Source: an uncultured Gammaproteobacteria bacterium
GTDB lineage: Bacteria; Pseudomonadota; Gammaproteobacteria; Pseudomonadales; Porticoccaceae
Direction: 5' to 3'
Length of the DNA stretch: 47,532 bases
Assembly (NCBI GenBank): GCA_913058345.1
Contig: CAJXQR010000017.1
Span: forward strand, 1 to 47,532
In this document: piece by piece, positions 8,736 to 18,576 of the stretch
Numbering within the stretch: position 1 is the first letter of the stretch
Layout of the letters: every line of letters starts with the position of its first letter
The notes under the pieces: generated by a model
Seen by the model: the letters and a program-made list of their open reading frames with translations, nothing else
Told to the model about the DNA's origin: nothing
Database searches by the model: none
Program-made: the position numbers and the translations under genes

Positions 8736-8754
8736 TATTGATAACGATTATCAT
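8736..8754. promoter_or_regulatory. Fur box
   Basis: Perfect arms TGATAA and TTATCA flank CGA. The extended site (ATTGATAACGATTATCAT) closely matches the classic Fur consensus of GATAAT repeats. It lies about 50 nt upstream of the gene at 8312-8686, where it would overlap that promoter. Confidence 0.75.
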
Positions 8755-8850
8755 TTAATGATTTGGGTGTGTCAACACTTTTGATCTTTACGATGATTAA
8801 GTCGACCCTGAGTAAATATTGAAGGGGCCTAAAAACCGCAGATGATTGAG

Positions 8851-8879
8851 TTTACCCGGCGGTTTGTGCAAGATATAAT
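8851..8879 (+). promoter_or_regulatory. Sigma-70 promoter of guaB
   Basis: A perfect -10 (TATAAT, 8874-8879) follows a -35-like TTTACC (8851-8856) with 17-bp spacing, 42 nt before the guaB start. Confidence 0.6.
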
Positions 8880-8920
8880 GCGCTGCTTCCTCACTTCCAC
8901 CCACCTTGGAATTAAGCTTT

Positions 8921-10396
8921 ATGCTGCGAATTTCTCAGGAAGCACTGACCTTCGATGACGTTCTACTCATTCCCGGATATTCCGAGGTGGTAGCCACTGA
9001 CGTCAGTCTGAAAACCCGTTTGACGCGGGGCATTTCTCTCAATATTCCCCTGGTTTCCGCTGCCATGGACACCGTTACTGAATCTCGCCTTGCCATTGCT
9101 CTGGCGCAAGAGGGGGGGATTGGCATTATCCATAAAAACCTCACTATTGCGGAGCAGGCGCTGGAAGTGCGGGCGGTGAAAAAGTTTGAAAGTGGCGTGG
9201 TCAAAGACCCCATCACTATTACGGGCGATGCCACTGTTCGCGAATTACTGGCTTTGACACAGGAGCACAATATTTCAGGTGTGCCAGTGGTTGAGAACGG
9301 TGAGTTGTTAGGTATTGTCACCCGCCGCGATGTGCGTTTTGAGAATGACCTCGATGCTACTGTGGCAACCGTGATGACACCGAAAAAGCGCCTGGTTACC
9401 GTGCAGGAAGGTGAACATCCGGATGAAGTGAAGCGTTTACTGCACAAATACCGTATCGAGAGAATTTTGGTCGTTAACGAAAATTTCGACCTTAGGGGCT
9501 TGATTACCGTAAAAGATATCGATAAAGCAGCGCGCTACCCTAATGCTTGTAAAGATGACCAGGGCCGTTTGCGCGTTGGTGCGTCAGTGGGTACGGGCGC
9601 TGATACTGACTCACGAGTTGACGCGTTGGTGAATGCTGGAGTCGACGTCCTGGTCGTCGATACGGCTCACGGTCATTCCAAAAATGTTATCGAGCGGGTG
9701 CGCTCAATAAAAGCTCAGCACCCGGACATTCAGGTAATTGGCGGCAATATTGCCTCAGCAGAAGCTGCTATTGCCCTGGCGGAGGCTGGTGCCGATGGCG
9801 TCAAAGTGGGTATAGGTCCGGGTTCAATTTGTACCACGCGTATTGTCACCGGTGTTGGTGTGCCTCAGGTATCGGCCATCGCCAATGTGGTTGAAGCCCT
9901 TGAAGGGCGGGATATACCGGTTATTGCCGATGGTGGTATTCGTTACTCAGGTGACATTTGCAAGGCAGTCGCTGCGGGTGCGAATGTGATTATGGTCGGC
10001 TCTATGTTTGCCGGTACCGAAGAGTCACCGGGTGAGATCGAACTCTATCAGGGCAGAACCTATAAAGCTTATCGTGGTATGGGTTCTCTCGGTGCAATGG
10101 CCCAGGTGCAGGGCTCCAGTGACCGCTATTTTCAGGATGCCTCGGCGGGTGCAGAGAAGCTAGTGCCCGAGGGGATTGAGGGTCGCGTGCCGTACAAAGG
10201 CCCAGTCTCGGTGATTATCCATCAAATGATGGGCGGCCTGCGTTCATCAATGGGCTACACCGGTAGTCCCGATATCGAAACCATGCGCACCCGTCCCGAG
10301 TTTGTTCGTGTGACCAGTGCGGGTATGGGAGAGAGTCATGTACACGATGTCAGTATTACCAAAGAGGCACCGAATTATCCGGTGAGTGGCGGCTGA
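8921..10396 (+). CDS. guaB: IMP dehydrogenase
   Basis: Inosine-5'-monophosphate dehydrogenase, 491 residues, oxidises IMP to XMP with NAD+, the committed step of GMP synthesis. The N-terminus [16 protein letters not shown] is diagnostic, so ATG 8921 was preferred over an upstream TTG. A tandem CBS pair occupies about residues 95-200 within the TIM barrel. The catalytic loop GPGSICTTR places the nucleophilic Cys at about residue 304. The flap region (RGMGSLGAM) and C-terminal [12 protein letters not shown] are intact. It is followed by guaA in the usual guaBA order, with a hairpin terminator between them. Confidence 0.97.
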   Translation: MLRISQEALTFDDVLLIPGYSEVVATDVSLKTRLTRGISLNIPLVSAAMDTVTESRLAIALAQEGGIGIIHKNLTIAEQALEVRAVKKFESGVVKDPITITGDATVRELLALTQEHNISGVPVVENGELLGIVTRRDVRFENDLDATVATVMTPKKRLVTVQEGEHPDEVKRLLHKYRIERILVVNENFDLRGLITVKDIDKAARYPNACKDDQGRLRVGASVGTGADTDSRVDALVNAGVDVLVVDTAHGHSKNVIERVRSIKAQHPDIQVIGGNIASAEAAIALAEAGADGVKVGIGPGSICTTRIVTGVGVPQVSAIANVVEALEGRDIPVIADGGIRYSGDICKAVAAGANVIMVGSMFAGTEESPGEIELYQGRTYKAYRGMGSLGAMAQVQGSSDRYFQDASAGAEKLVPEGIEGRVPYKGPVSVIIHQMMGGLRSSMGYTGSPDIETMRTRPEFVRVTSAGMGESHVHDVSITKEAPNYPVSGG

Positions 10397-10433
10397 AGCT
10401 GCCTGTCATCGTCGCATAAACATTTAAAAAATC

Positions 10434-10459
10434 ACGGGGCCAATGGGCTCCGTTTTTTA
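10434..10459 (+). terminator. Rho-independent terminator between guaB and guaA
   Basis: Stem ACGGGGCC / GGCTCCGT (8 bp with one G-T pair), loop AATG, then a run of six T. It may attenuate read-through into guaA rather than block it. Confidence 0.7.
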
Positions 10460-10527
10460 TTGACCATACAGGGTGTTGCGCCGTCAGTATCTTGCAAAAA
10501 CCCTGCTCTAGTATTGAAGGAAACCTC

Positions 10528-12108
10528 ATGAGCGCAAACCTGCACACCGCCAAACTTTTGATCCTCGACTTCGGCTCACAGTACACCCAGTTAATTGCCC
10601 GCCAGGTGAGGGAAGCTGGCGTTTATTGCGAGGTTCGCGCCTATGATATCAGTGTCGACGAGCTGCGCGAGTTTGACCCTGCAGGCATTATTCTATCGGG
10701 TGGCCCCGAGTCCGCTACCCTAGGCGAAGCACCACGGACTGATGACAGTGTCTTTGAATTTGGCGTCCCCGTGTTGGGTATCTGCTATGGCATGCAGACA
10801 ATGGCAGCCCAACTGGGAGGCGAGGTCTTGTCTTCTAAAGTACACGAGTTTGGCTACGCCAAAGTCGATGTCAGCGGTGATAGTATTCTGCTGCGCGATA
10901 TTAGCGACCACCTCAACACCAATGATGGCAGAGCCCAGCTCGATGTGTGGATGAGCCACGGTGATAGAGTGACTGTCATGCCCGAGGGTTTTCAACTAAT
11001 GGCCTCGACAGGCTCGTGCCCCATCGCCGGTATGTACCATCCTGAGCGGCACTGGTACGGCCTGCAATTTCATCCTGAAGTCACCCATACCTTGCAGGGG
11101 CAGCGTATTTTTGCCCACTTTATTATCGATATTTGCGGCTGCGAAACTCTGTGGACGCCAGCCAATATTATCGACGATGCCATTGAGCGGGTGAGGGCAA
11201 CCGTGGGTAGTGAAAAAGTACTGCTCGGTTTGTCGGGTGGTGTCGACTCCTCCGTGGTAGCAGCATTGTTACACCGTGCCATTGGCGATCAGCTCACCTG
11301 TGTCTTCGTCGACAATGGCCTGCTGCGCAAAAACGAGGGCGAGCAGGTGATGGACATGTTCGCCCTCAATATGGGGGTGAAGGTGATTCGGGTCGATGCC
11401 GAAGATGAATTTCTCGATGCACTCGCGGGCGAAAGTGACCCGGAGAAAAAACGCAAAATTATTGGCAATACTTTTATTGATGTTTTTGATCGAGAAGCAA
11501 CGCGCTTAAAAGACGTGAACTGGCTTGCTCAGGGGACTATTTACCCCGATGTCATCGAATCGGCCGCCTCAAAAACGGGCAAGTCTCACGTCATTAAATC
11601 CCATCACAATGTCGGTGGCTTGCCTGATGATATGAACTTAAAATTGGTTGAGCCGCTGCGTGAGCTGTTTAAAGACGAAGTCAGAAAAATTGGTCTCGAA
11701 TTGGGTTTGCCCTACGACATGGTTTATCGTCACCCCTTTCCCGGTCCAGGACTCGGTGTACGTATTCTCGGCGAAGTAAAAAAAGAATTTGCAGACTTAC
11801 TCCGCGAAGCCGATGCTATTTTTATTGAAGAACTCTACCGTGCTGATCTCTACCATAAAACCAGCCAGGCCTTTGTTGTCTTCCTACCGGTGAAATCCGT
11901 CGGTGTGGTGGGCGATGCGCGACGTTACGAATATGTGGTCTCCCTGCGGGCAGTAGAGACTATCGACTTTATGACCGCCCGCTGGGCTCATTTGCCCTAT
12001 GATTTTCTCGAGCGAGTATCGGGCCGTATTATTAATGAAATACCGGGTATTTCCCGTGTTGCCTACGATATATCTTCAAAGCCACCGGCCACTATTGAGT
12101 GGGAGTGA
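10528..12108 (+). CDS. guaA: GMP synthase (glutamine-hydrolysing)
   Basis: This 526-residue enzyme converts XMP to GMP using glutamine and ATP. The class I glutamine amidotransferase domain (about 1-200) has [18 protein letters not shown] and the catalytic Cys in VLGICYGMQ. The ATP pyrophosphatase domain has the P-loop [12 protein letters not shown]. The dimerisation domain ends with the invariant [11 protein letters not shown] 10528 with GAAGGA upstream was chosen over a TTG 36 bases earlier. The gene is complete, but an IS91-type remnant begins within a few bases of its stop, so its native downstream terminator or partner gene has been displaced. Confidence 0.97.
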   Translation: MSANLHTAKLLILDFGSQYTQLIARQVREAGVYCEVRAYDISVDELREFDPAGIILSGGPESATLGEAPRTDDSVFEFGVPVLGICYGMQTMAAQLGGEVLSSKVHEFGYAKVDVSGDSILLRDISDHLNTNDGRAQLDVWMSHGDRVTVMPEGFQLMASTGSCPIAGMYHPERHWYGLQFHPEVTHTLQGQRIFAHFIIDICGCETLWTPANIIDDAIERVRATVGSEKVLLGLSGGVDSSVVAALLHRAIGDQLTCVFVDNGLLRKNEGEQVMDMFALNMGVKVIRVDAEDEFLDALAGESDPEKKRKIIGNTFIDVFDREATRLKDVNWLAQGTIYPDVIESAASKTGKSHVIKSHHNVGGLPDDMNLKLVEPLRELFKDEVRKIGLELGLPYDMVYRHPFPGPGLGVRILGEVKKEFADLLREADAIFIEELYRADLYHKTSQAFVVFLPVKSVGVVGDARRYEYVVSLRAVETIDFMTARWAHLPYDFLERVSGRIINEIPGISRVAYDISSKPPATIEWE

Positions 12109-13865
12109 CAGGAACTGGCAGGCATCAAACATTCACCTATAAAGATAGAGAACATTATGAGAATATTGGTCTCTCCATGGAATGGAGAGCGATATGCCTC
12201 AAGCCGCGATCACGGATCGGTCACCACAAAGCACACCCTATAAACGTCATTGTCCTGAACAGAGACACTTCTCTATCAAATCGTCGAGCGGCATTACCGG
12301 AATTCAGGGAAGTGTTGGCCATGCAGGGAAAAGGCCTTGCCCTGCATGTACAACAGGAATTTGCCGAGTATCTCAAATGTGGCCGTCTGGAGCATGGATT
12401 CCTGTGGGTGCAATGCACCGAATGCCATCATGAACACCTGGTTGCGTTCAGTTGCAAGCGGCGTGGATTTTGCCCAAGCTGCGGGGCAAGGCACATGGCC
12501 GAAAGCGCCGCACTGCTGGTGGATGAGGTATTGCCTGAACAGCCCATTCGCCAATGGGTGCTGAGCTTTCCGTTTCAGTTGAGATTTCTGTTTGCCAGTC
12601 GTCCGCAACTGATGGGGTGTGTGCTGGGGATCGTTTACAGGGCCATATCGTCTCATCTCATTAAGAAGGCGGGTTTCACTCGAAAAACCGCACAGATTGG
12701 CGCGGTAACGCTGATCCAGCGATTCGGCAGTGCGCTCAATTTGAACGTGCATTTCCACATGCTATTCCTCGACGGCGTTTACACCGCTACGCCCTGGGGT
12801 AAAAGTCGCTTTCATCGTACCAACGCACCGGATAGGCAAGAATTGACGGAGCTGGCGCATACGATCAGCCATCGGGTTGCCAGGTTTCTGGAGCGCGAAG
12901 GAATTCTTGAGCACGATGAGGAAAACAGCTACCTGAGCCTGGAGGGTGATGAAGACCCCATGCAACAGGTATTGGGCTGTTCGGTGAGCTACCGCATTGC
13001 CTCCGGGCCGCAGCAAGGGCGTAAAGTGTTCACCTTGCAGACCATTCCGGCCTTGGAAGATGACGACCGTTTTGCCCAGGTGGCGAAAGTGGCTGGGTTT
13101 AGCCTGCATGCAGGGCTTGCGGCACAGGCGTGGGAAAGGTCAAAGCTCGAACGCCTTTGTCGCTACATTACTAGACCAGCGGTATCAGAGAAACGGCTTT
13201 CGCTCACCCCGTCAGCCAATATCCGTTACCAGCTCAAAACGCCCTACAATGATGGGACTACCCATGTCATCTTCGAACCGATGGATTTCATTGCCAAGCT
13301 GGCAGCACTGGTGCCGAAGCCCAGAGTGAACCTGACTCGATTCCACGGGGTTTTTGCGCCCAACAGCAAGCCCGGGGTGATGTAACGCCGGCCAAACGCG
13401 ATAAAGGTCGCGTCCAAAAGGAAAACAAAGACAAAACACCCGAACAGCGCCACCAGGCCATGACCTGAGCACAGCGCCTGAAGCGCGTGTTCAACATTGA
13501 TGTCTCAGTCTGCCCAAAGTGTGGCGGAGAATCGAAGGTGATTGCCAGCATCGAAGATCAGTCGATCATCGATGCTGGCTCACCTCATGAAGAAGGGCGC
13601 GTTACCGCCACCACCTGAGTTGCTGCCGGCAACGCAAGTCTCGCCTGATTCAGGCTGAGTTGCATAGCTCCGGGTTTCACACTTCTCTATACGGCACAGC
13701 AACAGAAGGAAAGGTTGCCTGGCAGCCTTTTTCCCGAACTAGGCCGGAAGGCCAGAAAGGCAGTGGAAGAGGGTTGATTCAGCCGAAAATCTGGGGATTG
13801 AATAGATTGGAGGCCGGAAAGACGAATAGTTCAGGCATATCCAGGTTCAAGTGTTCTACCTTGAT
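12109..13865 (+). mobile_element. Decayed IS91-family insertion sequence
   Basis: The element lies between the guaA stop and the start region of the next operon. It contains a broken IS91-type HUH transposase. A perfect 8-bp hairpin (CTCTCCAT / ATGGAGAG, 12171-12189) sits just before the transposase start. Rolling-circle IS91 elements have no terminal inverted repeats or target duplication, so the ends cannot be fixed. The right end is placed near GTTC/CTTG-like tetramers around 13847-13865 because such tetramers are the usual IS91 targets. Boundaries are approximate. Confidence 0.65.
12194..13618 (+). pseudogene. IS91-family HUH transposase, frameshifted and stop-interrupted
   Basis: The N-terminus starts in one frame (MPQAAITDRSPQSTPYKRHC, ATG 12194). 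It needs at least two indels near 12260-12300 to reach the main frame, whose recognisable part runs from PEFREVLAMQ at about 12297 to 13385. The main part has the Cys-rich zinc domain (CTECHHEH...FCPSCGARH) and the HUH core LNLNVHFHMLFLDGVY. The C-terminus is broken again: a frameshift near 13370-13385, then an in-frame TGA at 13466-13468. Past these the frame continues with a zinc-like CPKCGG motif to TGA at 13616-13618. An ORF starting at 12099 reads through but replaces the true N-terminus, so the protein is very unlikely to function. Confidence 0.8.
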
Positions 13866-13930
13866 ATACATGGGTGATAGCAGTTATTCTCCTTATACTT
13901 TTTGGTTTGCATTTTCGACATGGAATAGTT

Positions 13931-15676
13931 TTGAGAACAGCCACGATTATAAAAAATTATTTTGCCGTTGCATCACTTTTTCGTGTTGCATTAGGACTCA
14001 GCTTCGCAACGTTTAGTTTTTTAGCTCAATCAGAAGAGCTAGTGAGTTTTAATAATGTGTCTGCCAGTGTTCCCCGTGAGCACCAATGTCAAGCTGAAGT
14101 GAATGTTCGACTAGATGCACCAGAAGAAGAGAGTTATCGCAAGAGTCGTGTGGATATGCAGAAACTCGCTCAAATTGTTAAAACTTATTTGTGGCTTGAT
14201 TGCAAAGAAATAGAATCCATTGACTTTGAGGGCTATACCGAAGGAGATAATGAAGCGCTGTATCGTGCAACGATAGAGAAGAAAAATGATTGGTTTTTAC
14301 AGGAGCGACCTGTTGGTGAGTCTGACGAGGGTAAACAAAAGGAAGCTGAAAAGAATCAGGACGAACAATCTTCTTCTCTAACAGACGCGACCAAAGACAC
14401 CGAGCCTGCCAACGAAGAGTCAGTAAAGTTCCAAGCAGAACTAGCCCAGCAGAATAATTCATCATCAAGCGCTAAAGAAGGCAACCAATTTTCCAGCCTT
14501 GACTCGCTGGAGGCAGCAGCAGTCACTTCCTCTGACGCTCAATTGGAACTCGCCAAAGGCCTTCTGGACCTGCCGGATAAAATAGAAGGAATTGAGTTTC
14601 CAGATGATGCTGCCAGAGGGATAGAGATACTGGAAAAGCTGGCAGCAGAAGGAAACCCAGATGCCACTCAGTTGTTAAGCCAGTCTTACTCCTCGGATAA
14701 TAATATTGATTTGAATATTCCGCTGATTGAAGCACTAACTGGACGGCCTATGATTGATGGCGAGGAGCAGCGCGGCACAGCCTCAGCCATGATGACGCTG
14801 GATGCCGCAGCCAAGGGCAGTGAGCTGGCTGTCGATGCGCTACAGGATGCAGGGCAAGCGGGCTCTAATATGTCTTATTACGCCCTAGGTATGATGTATC
14901 TTTTGGATCAGGCGATGAACATGCCATATGATCAAACATTTTTAGAGCAGGAGTTAGAGATAGAGTCTGATGTTGCGGGTTCCGGTGGAAGCGGTAATGT
15001 CGATGTGGGCTTATATTTTTTGACATTAGCTGCAGAAAACGGCAATTCAGAGGCTCAGGAATTATTGACGGATATGGAAGTCGAGTTTGAAATGCCAGGC
15101 TCTTCTCCAGAGCCAGCCCCAGCCCCAGCCCCAGCCCCTGAACCCTCAAGCGGCTCATCAGGTGAGGTTATCACATCATTACTCAGTAGATCTTCAGCAA
15201 CAGCGTCAGCCGACAACCCTTCAGAATCAGAGTCGCAGAGTAGCGTCCAAACGGGAGAATCGGAAGAGACAGAATCTAATCAGTCAGTTAACCCATCTGA
15301 GGAAAGCGCACAGGCAGGGGCTGTAGCTGCAACAACATCTGTCAGTAATACGGCTGCGAAAAATGAGAATTACACTGAGTCCTTAATGGCCGAGGGAGCA
15401 CTTCATGACGTGCTGGATCGCCGTAACCAAGCTGGCAGTTCTGAACCAGACACTACGACACGTAACTCCATTGCTTCCCCTCAACGACGACCCTCAAGTA
15501 AACCCGAGCTAGGGCCAGAGTCGAAACATAATATTGGTAGTGGTGTGGGCATGCGATCGAGCAGGCAAACAGTCCAAGAAGCGGCTCAGAGGAGGCAATC
15601 ATCGATGCAGCGGCGTGGCCATACAGAATACGGAAATATGAATACAGAACAAAATGAAGCCGAGATTATTGACTAA
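13931..15676 (+). CDS. Exported Sel1-like repeat protein, first gene of candidate envelope-motor operon
   Basis: An exported protein of about 581 residues. TTG 13931 gives a good signal peptide (positively charged start, hydrophobic core VALGLSFATFSFLA) with GGA seven bases upstream; a GTG at 13874 would add 19 residues. The middle has degenerate Sel1/TPR-like helical repeats (AARGIEILEKLAAEGNPDAT and GLYFLTLAAENGNSEAQELL), usually protein-protein scaffolds. Then come a Pro-Ala linker (PEPAPAPAPAPEP) and a long Ser/Gln/Glu-rich, probably disordered tail of about 180 residues. It precedes the TolQ/ExbB-like gene by 120 nt in the same direction. I do not recognise a named family. A periplasmic adaptor for the motor is inferred from context. 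The IS91 remnant upstream may have replaced its promoter. Confidence 0.7.
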   Translation: MRTATIIKNYFAVASLFRVALGLSFATFSFLAQSEELVSFNNVSASVPREHQCQAEVNVRLDAPEEESYRKSRVDMQKLAQIVKTYLWLDCKEIESIDFEGYTEGDNEALYRATIEKKNDWFLQERPVGESDEGKQKEAEKNQDEQSSSLTDATKDTEPANEESVKFQAELAQQNNSSSSAKEGNQFSSLDSLEAAAVTSSDAQLELAKGLLDLPDKIEGIEFPDDAARGIEILEKLAAEGNPDATQLLSQSYSSDNNIDLNIPLIEALTGRPMIDGEEQRGTASAMMTLDAAAKGSELAVDALQDAGQAGSNMSYYALGMMYLLDQAMNMPYDQTFLEQELEIESDVAGSGGSGNVDVGLYFLTLAAENGNSEAQELLTDMEVEFEMPGSSPEPAPAPAPAPEPSSGSSGEVITSLLSRSSATASADNPSESESQSSVQTGESEETESNQSVNPSEESAQAGAVAATTSVSNTAAKNENYTESLMAEGALHDVLDRRNQAGSSEPDTTTRNSIASPQRRPSSKPELGPESKHNIGSGVGMRSSRQTVQEAAQRRQSSMQRRGHTEYGNMNTEQNEAEIID

Positions 15677-15796
15677 GCTTGGGGCCACTTGATCGTCTCG
15701 AAGACATGTTTGATAGAAAATCATGCACGGGTTTCGTGCCATCAACCCAAAGCAATCAAATTAGAAATAGAGTTGAATAATTCACAGGAGTTTTTT

Positions 15797-16555
15797 ATGT
15801 CGGGCAATCATAGTAATGCCAGTTCCCTTGAAGGGGTTTCCGGGCTGAGACGGTGGATAATCTGGCTGATGATACTATCGGCAATCAGTATTGCCGTGAC
15901 ACTTGCATTCCTGTTGAGTGGTACTTATCAGGGGCTAATTAACTGGGCCATGTATATTGTTATCTCAGGCTTGGGGGTTGGTTTGATTGTCAGAGGTTTT
16001 TTTGATGCTCGATTTCTCCAAAATCAGACTGATTTAGCCTCAAGCCAGATTCGGCTTTTAGAACAGGTGGATAATTTTGAAGATTTTTTGAAAAAATCAA
16101 GACCAAGTCTATTCCGTACACATATTGAGAATTTGTTTACTATTTCTCAATCGCATGTGGATATTAGCCAGGATAACTTGATCGAGTTTTTACATACCCG
16201 GTTATTGGCGAGAAATAAAGTAGTGGAACTGTTCTCCAGTATTCTGATTACTCTGGGCTTGATTGGTACGATCCTCGGTTTAATATTGATGATGAATGGG
16301 TTGACTGAAGTGATGGGTAACTCGGCTATGGACGAAAACCTGATTAAAGCTTTAGTGAGCGAGCACGGCCCCTTGTCTGGTCTTGGTGTAGCCTTTTTTA
16401 CGACCCTACTTGGCGCCATATTGGGTGGTGTTGTTCTCCGTGTTTTAACCAGTGTCGTTGATTCAAATATCATGGAATACACAGCACATATTGCCGAGTT
16501 GACAGAAGTGCATGTACTGCCGTACCTGAGGAAAGCCGCAGAGCAAGGGCACTAA
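15797..16555 (+). CDS. MotA/TolQ/ExbB-family proton-channel-like protein
   Basis: This 252-residue protein has four predicted helices (about 19-41, 47-68, 146-168 and 193-220). The cytoplasmic segment between helices 2 and 3 matches the MotA_ExbB fold. Helices 3 and 4 carry the family signature: LGLIGTILGLILMM and LSGLGVAFFTTLLGAILGG. ATG 15797 with ACAGGAG upstream was chosen; the longer frame from 15689 adds non-family residues. In this family five copies surround two MotB/ExbD-type subunits and turn ion flow into rotation (MotAB, ExbBD, TolQR, GldLM, ZorAB). Here the next two genes supply such subunits. It lacks the long cytoplasmic tail of ZorA. Function is inferred. Confidence 0.8.
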   Translation: MSGNHSNASSLEGVSGLRRWIIWLMILSAISIAVTLAFLLSGTYQGLINWAMYIVISGLGVGLIVRGFFDARFLQNQTDLASSQIRLLEQVDNFEDFLKKSRPSLFRTHIENLFTISQSHVDISQDNLIEFLHTRLLARNKVVELFSSILITLGLIGTILGLILMMNGLTEVMGNSAMDENLIKALVSEHGPLSGLGVAFFTTLLGAILGGVVLRVLTSVVDSNIMEYTAHIAELTEVHVLPYLRKAAEQGH

Positions 16556-16623
16556 TTTATAGGTCGTTGGTTATTAGTTGGTTCGTTTGGTGCGTAGGAC
16601 AGACATTTGGATAAGGTTTAAGA

Positions 16624-17541
16624 GTGAAACTTAAACAGACAAAAAGTAACACAAGTTTTTACGAAACGTTTAGTGACTTAATCTTTGCCACCATGGCAAT
16701 TTTTGTGTTGCTGATGATTGTTTTTATGGTGCAAATTAATTTGTCTCAAAGCGTCGATGAACTACTGGAGAAAATTAAAAAAGAAACGACTGAATTAAAG
16801 CACGAGGAAAAAAATCTCGAAAAAAAGAATGAGCAGCTGAGTAAACTGGAAAAGTCGAAGCAAAGTGTCCAACAATATAATTTCGAAGTGGTTATTGCAG
16901 TTGATACCACGGGCAGTATGCAATGGGAGTTGGATCAACTCACAAATACCATAGGTTTAATTGGAAAGATCCTGCCAAAAATTGGCCAGAGCGTGAAAAT
17001 GGGTGTTATTGCCTATCGCCGTGATGAACATAATCGAGCCGACATCAAAGTTTTTCCATTACAGGTCATCAAAGATGATGATACTGACGGTAAAAAAAGC
17101 TTTCGGAAAATACATGGTTTTGTCAGCAGGTTACGTGCGCAGCCCGGTTCAGCCCCTATCGAGGAGGCGATGGATCAGGCACTAAAAATGTTTTCAAACT
17201 CGGAATCATTTACTGGGCATCAGACTTTTATGCTGTTGGGCGATGTGGGGCCTTATGAAGACCGGTATAGAGATCAGCTGATTGATGGGAGAAATCGTGA
17301 GCAGGAAAAAGGAATGATTAACCAACTCAAGTTATGGACAGAGGAAAGCTTGCATAGAAATTTGTTAATTTTGTTTTCAGGCGATGATGAAATTGGCAAA
17401 ACATCAGGTAACCAGCACCAGAAATTTGTGGAGAGTAGAAAGTTTTTCGAACAGTTGGCAACAGAAGCGGGGCAACCCCAAGGATTTACCAGTAATCATG
17501 CTGAAATGATTCCACAATTGCTCTCGGTTATTTTGAAGTGA
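16624..17541 (+). CDS. Single-span MotB/ExbD-like helix fused to coiled coil and von Willebrand A domain (paralogue 1)
   Basis: A 305-residue protein starting at GTG 16624. A short cytoplasmic tail leads into one membrane helix (about 17-37, FSDLIFATMAIFVLLMIVF). Asp18 sits at its start, the position of the ion-binding Asp of MotB, ExbD and ZorB. A charged coiled coil (about 44-83) follows, then a vWA domain (about 87-305). Its metal site begins D94-T-T-G-S98 (DxTxS), with a second Asp in MLLGDVGPYED. In known 5:2 motors this subunit normally ends in an OmpA-like or ExbD domain, so a vWA cap is unusual. The protein should face the periplasm. It is paralogous to the next gene. A ligand-binding or torque-transmitting role for the vWA domain is an inference. 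Confidence 0.75.
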   Translation: MKLKQTKSNTSFYETFSDLIFATMAIFVLLMIVFMVQINLSQSVDELLEKIKKETTELKHEEKNLEKKNEQLSKLEKSKQSVQQYNFEVVIAVDTTGSMQWELDQLTNTIGLIGKILPKIGQSVKMGVIAYRRDEHNRADIKVFPLQVIKDDDTDGKKSFRKIHGFVSRLRAQPGSAPIEEAMDQALKMFSNSESFTGHQTFMLLGDVGPYEDRYRDQLIDGRNREQEKGMINQLKLWTEESLHRNLLILFSGDDEIGKTSGNQHQKFVESRKFFEQLATEAGQPQGFTSNHAEMIPQLLSVILK

Positions 17542-17584
17542 GCGGCTATATATTTGGGTTTTCACTCAAAAGGCTGGTCAAACA

Positions 17585-18523
17585 TTGAAGCTGCGTGATC
17601 AAAAAGAAAGTATAGGGTTCTATGAATTCTTCAGTGACATCATCTTTGCCACCATGGCAATTTTTGTGTTGCTGATGATTATTTTTATTGTCTTAGCTCA
17701 GGAAAGTAGTCCGGCCAGAAAAGCTAAAAAACAAATAGAATCCATCCAGGAACAGAAGGCCGAGGTCATTGCAAAAATTGGCGAGTCTGAGGGTAAAGCC
17801 AAAGAACTGGAATCTGTCATAGATAAGCTGGCAAGAAAGGACATTGAAATAGCGATTGCCGTCGATAAGACCGGGAGTATGGAGCAGGAACTCTATAACT
17901 TGACTTCGGCGATACAGAAGTTGGCAGATATCCTTCCAAAGGTGTCCGAAAGTGTCAAGATTAGTATCGTTTCCTATCGCATTTCAGAGAGCATGAGAAA
18001 TGAAACGGTACTTTTTCCGATGACTCGTATTTTGGATCCTAAGGCAGATGGCGGTAAATCATATCAACAGCTAGTCCGGTTCTTGAAAAATCAGCGTCAC
18101 AAAAGTGGCTTGGCACCAATTTTAAATGCCTCTGAATTGGCTTTATCCCAATTTGATTCATCCCCTGATTTTAAAGGGCATCAGGTGTTTATGTTGTTGG
18201 GTGATGTGGGGCCGTATGAAGAATCAATTAGTGATACGGATAGAATTACCACAGCTGGCGAGCACCGGGCCAACAAGTTGGTTAGTTTGGTTGGGGATTG
18301 GGCCAAGGGGAAGAAGAATCGTAATATGATCATTCTATTCTCTGGGCGAGATGAGGTTTTCCGGTCCGGGTTTGGTTTTGGTGGTGCGCGTCGTCATAAG
18401 CATAAAGTCAGTATGGATTTATTTAAGAAAATCGCAGTGGAAGCGGGGCAACCCAAGGCCTACACTGAAAATCAATCTACTATGTTGGCAGATTTTTTGG
18501 TGGCAGCGCTGAAGCGCCAATAA
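17585..18523 (+). CDS. Single-span MotB/ExbD-like helix fused to coiled coil and von Willebrand A domain (paralogue 2)
   Basis: A 312-residue paralogue of the preceding protein with the same layout. The membrane helix (about 17-37) has Asp18, the coiled coil spans about 43-84, and the vWA domain has MIDAS D94-K-T-G-S98. The spacing from N-terminus to MIDAS is identical in both copies. The start is TTG at 17585. DNA encoding the helix is almost identical between the two genes (about 38 consecutive bases shared near 16682 and 17641), while the vWA domains have diverged. This argues for duplication with selection or gene conversion acting on the membrane part. The pair could form the central dimer of a TolQ/ExbB-like ring as a heterodimer. 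Confidence 0.75.
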   Translation: MKLRDQKESIGFYEFFSDIIFATMAIFVLLMIIFIVLAQESSPARKAKKQIESIQEQKAEVIAKIGESEGKAKELESVIDKLARKDIEIAIAVDKTGSMEQELYNLTSAIQKLADILPKVSESVKISIVSYRISESMRNETVLFPMTRILDPKADGGKSYQQLVRFLKNQRHKSGLAPILNASELALSQFDSSPDFKGHQVFMLLGDVGPYEESISDTDRITTAGEHRANKLVSLVGDWAKGKKNRNMIILFSGRDEVFRSGFGFGGARRHKHKVSMDLFKKIAVEAGQPKAYTENQSTMLADFLVAALKRQ

Positions 18524-18576
18524 CTCGGTTAGCAACATATTACATAACAGGAAAACGATAGAGGCATGAAATTTAA

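Noticed and set aside
8935-9447. Leftward 170-residue ORF opposite guaB
   Set aside because: An antisense shadow of a highly conserved gene; Ser/Thr/Arg-rich translation without features.
15109-15150. Short DNA tandem repeat of CCAGCC units
   Set aside because: It is the coding sequence of the Pro-Ala linker in the Sel1-like protein, not a separate repeat element.
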